Assembly: GCA_022545745.1 (NCBI GenBank)
Contig: JACZQL010000029.1
Coordinates: 1-8,782 of the forward strand
DNA: 8,782 nucleotides
Direction of reading: 5' to 3'
Origin: Deltaproteobacteria bacterium
GTDB taxonomy: Bacteria; Desulfobacterota_B; Binatia; UBA9968
Made by a program: the position numbers and the translations under genes. Each line of letters starts with the position of its first letter. The stretch's first letter is position 1. The notes under the pieces are model-generated. The model made no database searches. It was not told the origin of the DNA and saw nothing but the letters and a program-made list of their open reading frames with translations. This document shows, piece by piece, positions 1-6,006 of the stretch.

Positions 1-1248
1 CCCGAAGAGCAGGAAAGGCTTTACCGGAAATCGCCTCAGAATGTTGTACGTCTCATTCTCAATCAAGGGCCTAACCCCTACGAAGAAGCGGCTCGCCTTT
101 TTGAGCAGTGGCAGACGGATGGTGTCTTTGTTCGGGTCGACCAACCAGCAATCTATTTTTTGAGTCAGCGCTTCCCCCTAAAGAGTGGAGAACAAAAAGA
201 GCGCCTGGGATTTATTGCCCTCACTCGGATTGAAGACTTTTCCAGCGGAAGCGTTCACCCCCACGAGAACACCTTCCAAGGTCCCCGGGAGGACAGAATG
301 AAACTCCTCCATGCCTGCAAGGCAAACTTGAGTCCCATCTTTGCTCTCTATTCGCAACCGAGGCAGACCATCACTGAGGCGCTGAAAGAACATATCCAAG
401 GAGTTTCCCCGAACATTCAGGTCAAAGAGGATGGCAAGGGATCGTCCCTGCTCTGGCAGATCACTGACCCTGAGGTCATTCGCCTGGTTCAGCGGCAGAT
501 GGAGGATCAACCTTTGCTCATCGCCGACGGCCATCACCGATACGAGGCCGCCATGAATTACCGTAACCAGCTGCGTGGCGAGCAATCCCAATGGACCGGT
601 CGAGAGGCCTATAACTATGTGATGATGTATTTTTCAAACATGACCGATGACGGTTTAGTGATCCTCCCCACCCATCGGCTAGTCCGGGACTTTGACTCCA
701 TTCCGTTTTTGCAATTGGAGGAATCACTCCAAACCCACTTCAACGTTGACCAGTATCCCAAGACCCAAGATGGGAGGCGCTCGTTTCTCCAAGATCTTCA
801 GAAGGGAGGGAAAAGACACCGGCTTATTGGCGCATCCTTCAAAGGGGATCCCCGTTATCTCATTCTCCGTTTGAAAAACAAAAAGACCATGCAAAATTTG
901 GCCAAGGAAATGAGCCCCGCCCTGCTGGAACTCGACGTAACCATTCTCCACTTGCTAATCTTGGAACAAATTCTCGGGCTCACTCCCGAACGGCAGGTCA
1001 CCAACGACACCATCAGTTACCCGCAAGATGAAGAGGAAGCACTGAAGGCGGTAGAAAGGGGAGACTACAAGGCAGCGTTCATCTTAGGCCCGCCACGGGC
1101 CCAGGAGATTTTAGCCATTGCACTCGGCGGAGAGAAAATGCCCCAGAAGTCCACCTATTTTTATCCAAAGCTACTGAGTGGTCTCGTCATTAACAAAATC
1201 GATCCCGACGAGCAGATCCAAGACGAGACAGGGTCCGGTGCTGCTTGA
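1..1248 (+). CDS. DUF1015 family protein (5' end outside window)
   Basis: The frame is open from base 1 to the TGA at 1246-1248, giving 415 visible residues; the true start lies upstream of the window. From base 1 the translation already reads as family sequence (YRKSPQNVVRLILNQ, then NPYEEAARLFEQW and DQPAIYF), so the first internal ATG-like codons are not the start. Other DUF1015 (COG4198) hallmarks are GFIALTRIEDF, a PHENTFQGPREDR segment, ANLSPIFALY, and the signature ADGHHRYEAA at visible residues 175-184, followed by LPTHR. DUF1015 proteins are usually slightly over 400 residues, so only a short N-terminal piece is missing. No biochemical function is established for the family as far as I know. 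The conserved DGHHR motif looks like an active or metal-binding site, but that is inference. There is no signal peptide or membrane segment in the visible part. The downstream PPOX-like gene follows with at most 38 bases between them, suggesting co-transcription. Confidence 0.92.
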   Translation, partial: PEEQERLYRKSPQNVVRLILNQGPNPYEEAARLFEQWQTDGVFVRVDQPAIYFLSQRFPLKSGEQKERLGFIALTRIEDFSSGSVHPHENTFQGPREDRMKLLHACKANLSPIFALYSQPRQTITEALKEHIQGVSPNIQVKEDGKGSSLLWQITDPEVIRLVQRQMEDQPLLIADGHHRYEAAMNYRNQLRGEQSQWTGREAYNYVMMYFSNMTDDGLVILPTHRLVRDFDSIPFLQLEESLQTHFNVDQYPKTQDGRRSFLQDLQKGGKRHRLIGASFKGDPRYLILRLKNKKTMQNLAKEMSPALLELDVTILHLLILEQILGLTPERQVTNDTISYPQDEEEALKAVERGDYKAAFILGPPRAQEILAIALGGEKMPQKSTYFYPKLLSGLVINKIDPDEQIQDETGSGAA

Positions 1249-1286
1249 GACATTTGCACCTGCTGCCGCTAAGCCTATTAGTAACC

Positions 1287-1703
1287 GTGAGCAATAAGGA
1301 GAAGGCATTCATTCGAGCCAGTCGAGTGGCACACCTGGCCACAACCGACAAAAACGGACATCCCCACATCGTTCCTATTTGTTATGTATTGGACCGAGAA
1401 GACCTCTATTCCCCTATTGATGAAAAACCCAAACGGACAGCTCCCCTCCGCCTAAAAAGGATAAGAAACATTCTCACCAACCCCCATGTCTCGGTAGTCG
1501 TGGACAGATACGAAGACGATTGGAACCGGCTAGCCTATGTCCTAGTTAGGGGGAAGGCACAAGTGCTGACCCGGGGGCGAAAACACAAAAGAGCCGTAGC
1601 CCTTCTTAGAAAAAAATACCCACAGTATCGTTCCATGGCGATTCACCAGCGACCCATCATCCGCATCACTTTAACCCATTGCAACAGCTGGGGGACACTG
1701 TAG
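1287..1703 (+). CDS. PPOX-class (flavin/F420-binding split-barrel) oxidoreductase, TIGR03668-like
   Basis: From a GTG start this gives 138 residues. The N-terminal ARVAHLATT-type segment (here ASRVAHLATTDKNGHPHIVP, residues 11-30) followed by ICYVLD and LYSPIDEKPKR matches the pyridoxamine-phosphate-oxidase-like split barrel, and in particular the small group annotated as F420-dependent (TIGR03668). LKRIRNILTNP, VVDRYEDDW and YVLVRGKAQV continue that family pattern, and the ending near HCNSWG is typical. The protein should be cytoplasmic and use a deazaflavin or flavin cofactor on an unknown substrate. An earlier in-frame TTG at 1245 overlaps the stop of the DUF1015 gene and would add 14 hydrophobic residues not typical of the family. 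Neither start has a strong Shine-Dalgarno site, so the GTG is chosen on family alignment. F420 use is inferred from family resemblance only. Confidence 0.8.
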   Translation: MSNKEKAFIRASRVAHLATTDKNGHPHIVPICYVLDREDLYSPIDEKPKRTAPLRLKRIRNILTNPHVSVVVDRYEDDWNRLAYVLVRGKAQVLTRGRKHKRAVALLRKKYPQYRSMAIHQRPIIRITLTHCNSWGTL

Positions 1704-1704
1704 A

Positions 1705-1717
1705 GCCCCCACGGGGC
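1705..1717 (+). terminator. Short GC hairpin just after the PPOX stop
   Basis: GCCCC (1705-1709) and GGGGC (1713-1717) pair around a CAC loop, starting one base after the stop codon. The stem is five G-C pairs. No T-run follows, so it is at best a weak or factor-assisted terminator, or a 3' stabilising hairpin. Confidence 0.3.
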
Positions 1718-1719
1718 AT

Positions 1720-1782
1720 CGTTATTCGTATACTCGTTTAATCGTATATTCGAATCAACGATTAACGAACATACGAGTAACG
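1720..1782. repeat. Long imperfect inverted repeat (63 bases) in intergenic region
   Basis: The left arm (1720-1744) and right arm (1759-1782) are nearly reverse complementary with only a few mismatches or one-base shifts, centred on the small palindrome ATTCGAAT at 1748-1755. Both arms are built from short related words (ATTCGT, ACTCGT, AATCGT and their complements). Transcribed, this could fold into a hairpin of about 24 base pairs. Its neighbours are two + strand genes, so it sits between transcription units. It could be a small non-autonomous palindromic element, a bidirectional terminator-like structure, or a repeat expanded by slippage. I see no target-site duplication that would settle it. 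Confidence 0.7.
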
Positions 1783-1836
1783 TAGTTAGTGGGTCCTCTA
1801 TTGCCGCAAGATGCACCATAGGATATGGGGAATTTT

Positions 1837-1845
1837 AAAGGAGGG
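1837..1845 (+). promoter_or_regulatory. Shine-Dalgarno site fixing the OCD-family start
   Basis: AAAGGAGGG lies directly ahead of the ATG at 1849 and inside the reading frame that begins at the earlier ATG 1825. The earlier ATG has no such site, so translation most likely starts at 1849. Confidence 0.75.
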
Positions 1846-1848
1846 AAG

Positions 1849-2790
1849 ATGGCCCTAGTCATTAGTGAAAAAGAAACGAGAGAATTGATCGACATGAAGC
1901 AGGCCCTCAAGGTAGTGGAACAAATTTTTCACGACCGGGCAGGGGGAAAAGTGAGGAGTCTGCCTAGAAGAAGGCTAAGGAGCAGCACCAGGCAGCTCAA
2001 CATCATGGCTGCGTGGCAAGCGGATTGGGATTTGATCGGCCTGCGGGCCTATATGGGAGGCGCGAATACGATCACGCTATACAACGGACAATCAGGTGAG
2101 CTGAGCCTGGTCCTTAACGCAAGATACCTGAGCAGTCTGCGCACCGGGGCTGCCAGCGGCGTGGCAGCGAAATATCTCGCTCCAAAGCACTCCAAGATCC
2201 TCGGACTCATCGGCACCGGTAAGCAAGCCACCTTTCAGGTAGAGGCCATCGTAGGTGCCTGCAAGGTTCAACAGGTACTGGTCTTCGGACGTAACCCAGA
2301 GAGGAGAACGGACTTTATCCGGCAGATGAGCAAGGTCATCCCTGTGGAGTTAAAGGAGTCCCCATCCATTGAGGCAGTGGAACAAGAATCAGACATTTTT
2401 GTGTTGGCCACGGACTCGACCACTTCGATCACGGATGGCAGCCATCTGAAGGACGAGGTGCTGGTCATCACCATGGGGGCAAACGCCACCGCCAAGCACG
2501 AGGTCTCAACGGATCTCATCCAACGCATGGATCTCGTGGTAACCGACGACATTCCCACAGCGCAATATGGCAGCGGCGATCTGGTGGATGCCTGCGAATC
2601 AGGGCAGACCCAATGGGAAGACGTCATTCCCTTGGCAAGGATTGTTAGCGGTGAAGAGCGATCCCATCAGGCAAAAAAAATTCTATTCCAATCTAACGGT
2701 ATAGCTGACGAGGACTTGGCTGTGGCTCGTTATGTCTGGGACCAGGTGCAAAAGAAAAAATTAAAGCTGAAGTCTATTCCCGGTCTCTAG
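1849..2790 (+). CDS. Ornithine cyclodeaminase / mu-crystallin family NAD(P)-binding enzyme
   Basis: This 313-residue protein matches the usual length of the family (Pfam OCD_Mu_crystall), whose members include ornithine cyclodeaminase, alanine dehydrogenase, ketimine reductases and opine-type synthases. The signature LSSLRTGAASGVAAKYLA (residues 94-111) is the substrate-carboxylate arginine region, and GLIGTGKQA (119-127) is the glycine-rich start of the Rossmann fold. ATDSTTSITDG, VITMGANATAKHEV and a C-terminal FQSNGIADEDLA segment (280-291) are also typical. The position often occupied by a lysine (GVK) is arginine here, in GLRAY (residues 64-68), which I recall in other subgroups of the family. 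Family membership is secure but the substrate is not: true ornithine cyclodeaminase activity cannot be claimed. The gene stands alone between a palindromic repeat upstream and a convergent HAD gene 42 bases downstream. Confidence 0.9.
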   Translation: MALVISEKETRELIDMKQALKVVEQIFHDRAGGKVRSLPRRRLRSSTRQLNIMAAWQADWDLIGLRAYMGGANTITLYNGQSGELSLVLNARYLSSLRTGAASGVAAKYLAPKHSKILGLIGTGKQATFQVEAIVGACKVQQVLVFGRNPERRTDFIRQMSKVIPVELKESPSIEAVEQESDIFVLATDSTTSITDGSHLKDEVLVITMGANATAKHEVSTDLIQRMDLVVTDDIPTAQYGSGDLVDACESGQTQWEDVIPLARIVSGEERSHQAKKILFQSNGIADEDLAVARYVWDQVQKKKLKLKSIPGL

Positions 2791-2832
2791 CGCTCTGCCT
2801 CAAACAAATCCACACCCTATGCTCCTGGAGAA

Positions 2833-3498
2833 TCAAGCCCCAAGGTGGTCTGCCAACTGGTTAAGGTCACTCACCACAAAGCGGGGTTTCGTTTGCCCTT
2901 CCGGAAGGGCCTCCGACTTTCGGTTGATCCATGCCACGGGGATATTGATTTCCAATGCTGGACGGATGTCGTGAAAGTAACTCTGGGCCGCATGGAGCCA
3001 GCGGGCAGTTCCCTTTCTGCGCATGGCCTCTTCAAATTGACCCCTCCCAGGCTTGTAGGAACGGATCTCTCCCGCGGTCACGATCATCTCAAAAGAGACA
3101 GTCAAATGCCCAAGGGTTTCCAGTAATAGATCGTCATCTACATTGGAGAGAATGCCGAGATGAAAGCCGGAAGCTAACCTCTCCAGCGCTGGATTCGTAT
3201 CGGGAAAGGGCTGCCAGCTGGGGAGACTCTTTGCCAGGAAGGATGCCCGCTCCTCCGTCACACTCCAACCCAGTTTCGCCGCACAGTCCCGCGCTGCCTG
3301 ATTGAGAACCTGGCGATACGGGATAAACCCCTTCCCTTCAATTTCCGCCTCGGCAGCGCCGTAGGCAGCGATCACGCTCCCTCGTTCCAACTGGCGTCCA
3401 TCCTTAGCGGCCTCGCTCCTGAAGGCGTCAAAGATACCTGCTTCCCAGTCGATCAACGTCCCGTAGCAGTCGAAGGTGATAAGGTCAAAATTCTTCAT
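2833..3498 (-). CDS. HAD-superfamily hydrolase, haloacid dehalogenase type II-like
   Basis: This 221-residue protein carries the HAD motifs in order. The nucleophile Asp10 is in FDCYGTLID, with Thr14; motif II is ILSNVDD with Ser118; the motif III lysine is Lys149 in SYKPG; and motif IV is FHDIRPA with Asp177 followed by VAWINR. The spacing D10-T14-S118 matches the L-2-haloacid dehalogenase type. However, the Ser-x-Asn-x-x-Asp pattern I recall before the last Asp in characterised dehalogenases is not present (the segment is AQSYFHD), so a phosphatase or other hydrolase role is equally possible. There is no signal peptide; it should be cytoplasmic. The start ATG is supported by AAGGTGGGA a few bases upstream. 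It is a lone gene, convergent with the OCD-family gene and divergent from the carbamoyltransferase module, so it is probably not part of either unit. Confidence 0.88.
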   Translation of the reverse strand: MKNFDLITFDCYGTLIDWEAGIFDAFRSEAAKDGRQLERGSVIAAYGAAEAEIEGKGFIPYRQVLNQAARDCAAKLGWSVTEERASFLAKSLPSWQPFPDTNPALERLASGFHLGILSNVDDDLLLETLGHLTVSFEMIVTAGEIRSYKPGRGQFEEAMRRKGTARWLHAAQSYFHDIRPALEINIPVAWINRKSEALPEGQTKPRFVVSDLNQLADHLGA

Positions 3499-3548
3499 GC
3501 TCCCACCTTACCGAATCAAACCCATGAGTCAAGTCTCTGTACTTCTCG

Positions 3549-3577
3549 TCTATACTCGCACCGTTCCAAACAACCAA
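3549..3577 (-). promoter_or_regulatory. Candidate sigma70-like promoter for the HAD gene
   Basis: Read on the - strand, TTGGTT (complement of 3572-3577) is followed by a 17-base spacer and TATAGA (complement of 3549-3554), about 50 bases before the ATG. The -10 box matches four of six consensus positions and the -35 three of six, so this is only a plausible candidate. Confidence 0.3.
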
Positions 3578-3606
3578 AACCAACCGCTATTTTCACGGAC
3601 ACGTTT

Positions 3607-3622
3607 ATTGTCTAGGCACAAT
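3607..3622. promoter_or_regulatory. Operator-like palindrome ATTGT-N6-ACAAT
   Basis: A perfect 5-base inverted repeat with a 6-base spacer extends imperfectly outward (TTATTGT / ACAATTA) and overlaps a second imperfect palindrome, GGCA...TGCC, at 3615-3629. It lies between two divergent genes, where a dimeric regulator could act on both. Palindromes of this size also occur by chance. Confidence 0.25.
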
Positions 3623-3692
3623 TATTGCCAGAAACCATACCAAACTAAATGCTGTAGGCACGGGCTGCCACACCCAGTCAGCCCTGCTGCGG

Positions 3693-3721
3693 TTCACATG
3701 ATTTTGCATCCATGGTAACCT
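3693..3721 (+). promoter_or_regulatory. Candidate promoter for the carbamoyltransferase module
   Basis: TTCACA (five of six -35 matches) is separated by 17 bases from TAACCT (a poor -10). Transcription would begin only about 10 bases before the ATG at 3737, implying a very short leader, which fits the lack of any Shine-Dalgarno sequence there. Confidence 0.25.
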
Positions 3722-3736
3722 AAATAATACAATAAC

Positions 3737-3994
3737 ATGAACACAGAGAAATTGGGCCACACCACACCAACAATTGGCCTTTGGGAGCGGTGGAAAAGAT
3801 TCGGGAAAAGAATTGGGGATTTCCAAGCACGGGCCCTATTGAGCATTTTTTACTTCATCATTCTTGCCCCATTTGCCATGATCATACGGTGGGTGAGCGA
3901 TCCACTGGCCATCAAAACTGAAACCTTCCGGGGTTGGCAAGTCAAAGAGGAAGGGGAAGGCTCACCCAGGAAACGCGCGAGCCGGCAATTCTAA
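3737..3994 (+). CDS. Small single-helix membrane protein resembling the C-terminal half of SxtJ
   Basis: The protein has 85 residues. A basic N-terminal stretch (WERWKRFGKRIGDFQAR, residues 16-32) precedes one hydrophobic helix at about 33-51 (containing FYFIILAPFAMII), then RWVSDPLAIK and a charged tail ending RQF. The pattern of helix, Arg, a DPL motif, and a short tail ending in QF resembles the end of SxtJ-family membrane proteins, which accompany O-carbamoyltransferases including SxtI of saxitoxin clusters. This is recalled similarity, not a search result. It is shorter than SxtJ and lacks its N-terminal helices. The ATG has no Shine-Dalgarno site, only an A/T-rich leader. The stop TAA overlaps the next ATG (TAATG, 3992-3996), indicating translational coupling to the carbamoyltransferase. 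A likely role is tethering or regulating that enzyme at the membrane; this is inference. Confidence 0.75.
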   Translation: MNTEKLGHTTPTIGLWERWKRFGKRIGDFQARALLSIFYFIILAPFAMIIRWVSDPLAIKTETFRGWQVKEEGEGSPRKRASRQF

Positions 3995-5784
3995 TGGATG
4001 TCTTGGGTATCTCCTGCTACTTCCATGACGCCGCTGCGGCACTACTGCGTGACGGCCAGCTTCTTGCTGCAGCGGAGGAGGAACGCTTCACCCGCAACAA
4101 GCACGACTACGAATTTCCCCAGCATGCCATTGAATTTTGTCTCAGAGCCGGCGGGATCGAGGCTCGCAGCTTAGACTACGTGGCCTTTTTCGAAAAGCCC
4201 TTCGTCAAGTTTGAACGGCTTCTTTTAACCAACATGCAGACCTTTCCTCATTCTCACCGGGTCTTTCGCGAGGCGATGATCAGCTGGCTCGGTGATAAGC
4301 TATGGATCAAGCACCTCATCCAAAGACGGCTTGGAGTACCTGCATCTAAGATACTTTTCAGCGAGCATCATCTTTCCCACGCAGCCAGCACTTTCTTCTG
4401 TTCCCCATTTGAGGAGGCCGCCATACTTATAGTGGATGGCGTCGGGGAGTGGGCAACGGCCAGCCTCGGCGTTGGAAAAGGCACCGACATAAAACTCCTC
4501 AAAGAGATTAGGTTCCCTCACTCTCTGGGACTTCTCTATAGTGCCTTCACGGCCTTTCTGGGATTTGAGGTCAACGACGGTGAATACAAGGTGATGGGGA
4601 TGGCCCCCTTTGGGGAACCTAGACACACGGACAAGGTTTATAAGCTGATCCGGTTAGGTAGTGATGGTAGCTTTGAACTGGACATGGACTACTTCTCTTT
4701 TCACTTCTCTGCGGACAAAACTTTCAGTGCAAAGTTTGAAGATCTTTTTGGCCCCTCAAGGGATCCCAATTCCCACTTTTTCACTGACGTGAGTGGATAT
4801 CCATCTTACTTTGGTGAAAAGCCGGCAAACTACAAAGAGCTGGAAAAGCAGAATCAGTATTATGCTGACGTGGCCGCAAGTATTCAATCTGTTACGGAAG
4901 AGGTCCTGCTCAAGATGGCCCACTGTGCATTCAAAGAAACAGGGGCGAAGAATCTCTGTATGGCAGGGGGCGTGGCCCTAAACAGTGTGTCTAATGGGAG
5001 AATTCTTCGCGAGACCCCTTTTGAGCAAATCTACATCCAGCCCGCTGCCGGAGACGGGGGTGGGGCCATTGGAGCGGCCCTCTACGCTCATCACATGGTC
5101 CTAGGCCAGCCGCGGAGCTTCGTCATGGAGCATGCCTACTGGGGAGAAGAGCATCCACCTGAGAACATTGAGAGTTTTCTTCAGGAGAAGGGTATCCGCT
5201 ACCAGCGACTCGAGAAAGAGGAAAAACTGATTGAGCTGGTCATCGACCAGCTTCAAAAGGGCCAGGTGGTGGGGTGGTTCCAAGGACGTTTCGAGTGGGG
5301 CCCGAGGGCTCTAGGGAACCGAAGTATCCTAGCCGACCCTCGGCGAGCTGACATGAAAGACATCGTTAACGTGAAGATCAAGTTCCGCGAGCCTTTCCGT
5401 CCCTTCGCTCCGTCTGTCCTGGCTGAGAGGGCCGGTGAATACTTCCAGCTGCTGGATCCACCGAGGCACTACCCCGCCCGCTTTATGCTTTACGTGGTGG
5501 ATGTGAAGAATGCAAAACGGGACTTGATTCCGGCCGTCACCCATGTGGATGGGACGGCAAGACTGCAAACGGTTAGCAAAGAGTTGAATCCAAGATATTA
5601 TCAGCTAATAGAGACTTTTGGACAGGCGACCGGGATACCGATCATTCTCAACACTTCTTTCAACTTGAAAGGAGAACCCATTGTCAACACACCCCATGAG
5701 GCACTTCACACCTTCAGCCAAAGTGGCATGGATGTCCTCGTGCTGGGCGATTATGTGATCGAAAAGCCTTTGAACTCATCGTAA
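3994..5784 (+). CDS. NodU/SxtI/TobZ-type O-carbamoyltransferase
   Basis: This 596-residue protein has the expected length for the family. The N-terminal Kae1-like ASKHA domain starts LGISCYFHDAAAALL (residues 4-18) and continues with AEEERFTRNKHD, the metal-binding HxxxH (His125, His129 in EHHLSHAAS), Asp148 in LIVDGVGEW, the DGEYKVMGMAPFG segment, MAGGVALNS (323-331) and Asp354 in AAGDGGGAIGAAL. The C-terminal YrdC-like domain (about 395-595) includes GWFQGRFEWGPRALGNRSI, FREPFRPFAPSV and ILNTSFNLKGEPIV. By analogy with TobZ and HypF, the C-terminal domain forms carbamoyl-adenylate from carbamoyl phosphate and ATP, and the N-terminal domain transfers the carbamoyl group to a hydroxyl. The acceptor is unknown: polysaccharide, glycolipid or small molecule. 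The ATG at 3994 is chosen because family proteins begin there and it overlaps the upstream stop; an in-frame TTG at 3934 would add 20 unrelated residues. It is cytoplasmic, with no membrane segment. Confidence 0.95.
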   Translation: MDVLGISCYFHDAAAALLRDGQLLAAAEEERFTRNKHDYEFPQHAIEFCLRAGGIEARSLDYVAFFEKPFVKFERLLLTNMQTFPHSHRVFREAMISWLGDKLWIKHLIQRRLGVPASKILFSEHHLSHAASTFFCSPFEEAAILIVDGVGEWATASLGVGKGTDIKLLKEIRFPHSLGLLYSAFTAFLGFEVNDGEYKVMGMAPFGEPRHTDKVYKLIRLGSDGSFELDMDYFSFHFSADKTFSAKFEDLFGPSRDPNSHFFTDVSGYPSYFGEKPANYKELEKQNQYYADVAASIQSVTEEVLLKMAHCAFKETGAKNLCMAGGVALNSVSNGRILRETPFEQIYIQPAAGDGGGAIGAALYAHHMVLGQPRSFVMEHAYWGEEHPPENIESFLQEKGIRYQRLEKEEKLIELVIDQLQKGQVVGWFQGRFEWGPRALGNRSILADPRRADMKDIVNVKIKFREPFRPFAPSVLAERAGEYFQLLDPPRHYPARFMLYVVDVKNAKRDLIPAVTHVDGTARLQTVSKELNPRYYQLIETFGQATGIPIILNTSFNLKGEPIVNTPHEALHTFSQSGMDVLVLGDYVIEKPLNSS

Positions 5785-5797
5785 GGAGGGAACACGC

Positions 5798-5977
5798 ATG
5801 CGGTTAATCGAGAGTTTGATGAGTCGATTAGCCATCATGGGCGAACTTCTCTCTTTTTTCTGGAGACTCAAATGGTGGTGGCTGACACCTATGATTTTGG
5901 TGTTGCTGCTTTTCAGTGCCCTCATCATCTTTGCCCAGAGTTCTGCCATAGCACCCTTCATCTACACACTGTTTTAG
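5798..5977 (+). CDS. DUF5989 (SxtK-like) small membrane protein
   Basis: A complete 59-residue gene preceded by TAAGGAGGG (5782-5790), which overlaps the carbamoyltransferase stop and sits 7 bases before the ATG, an excellent ribosome site. The protein has an amphipathic N-terminus (LAIMGELLSFFWRLKWWW, residues 11-28), one hydrophobic helix at about 31-47, and the conserved-looking ending FAQSSAIAPFIYTLF (45-59). I recognise this as the DUF5989 pattern (elsewhere GELW.FL...KLWWL.P...VL...LLV.AQSSALAPFIYTLF), a family regularly found beside carbamoyltransferases and apparently equivalent to SxtK of saxitoxin clusters. The function is unproven. Position, strong translation signal and conservation suggest a membrane partner of the carbamoyltransferase or of the SGNH protein that follows. 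Because it is under 60 codons, automated gene calls can miss it, and an unrelated reading frame running through it can be mistaken for the N-terminus of the next gene. Confidence 0.88.
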   Translation: MRLIESLMSRLAIMGELLSFFWRLKWWWLTPMILVLLLFSALIIFAQSSAIAPFIYTLF

Positions 5978-5992
5978 ATATACGATTCGCTG

Positions 5993-5998
5993 TAAGGA
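5993..5998 (+). promoter_or_regulatory. Shine-Dalgarno site fixing the SGNH start at GTG 6007
   Basis: TAAGGA lies 8 bases before the GTG at 6007. A longer frame beginning at ATG 5872 would run through the DUF5989 gene and add 45 residues without family character, so the GTG is preferred. Confidence 0.7.
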
Positions 5999-6006
5999 AT
6001 GACCCC

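Larger units (their letters stand above)
3499..3736. other. Divergent intergenic region between the HAD gene and the carbamoyltransferase module
   Basis: These 238 bases have no convincing gene. They must contain the promoters for both directions. Candidates are TTGGTT-17-TATAGA on the - strand (complement of 3549-3577) and TTCACA-17-TAACCT on the + strand (3693-3721). There is also an operator-like palindrome near 3607-3622 and a loose inverted repeat, GGGCTG/CAGCCC, at 3662-3684. A + strand reading frame at 3476-3718 crosses most of it, but it has no family resemblance and overlaps the start of the HAD gene. Confidence 0.6.

Noticed and set aside
2791..2832. Bidirectional terminator between the convergent OCD and HAD genes
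   Set aside because: The 42-base gap shows no stable inverted repeat with a T-run on either strand.
3476..3718. 80-codon + strand frame across the divergent intergenic region
   Set aside because: It has no recognisable domain, overlaps the start of the HAD gene on the other strand and covers the candidate promoters.
3934..3993. TTG-initiated extension of the carbamoyltransferase
   Set aside because: The extra 20 residues overlap the upstream gene in another frame. Family proteins begin at the LGIS segment that follows ATG 3994.
3994..5784. Saxitoxin biosynthesis as the role of the module
   Set aside because: Only the I/J/K-like part is present, without amidinotransferase, polyketide synthase or other sxt genes, and carbamoyltransferases of this type serve many substrates.
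5872..6006. N-terminal extension of the SGNH protein starting at ATG 5872
   Set aside because: It lies in the wrong frame over the DUF5989 gene, its residues have no family character, and GTG 6007 has its own TAAGGA site followed by a clean signal anchor.
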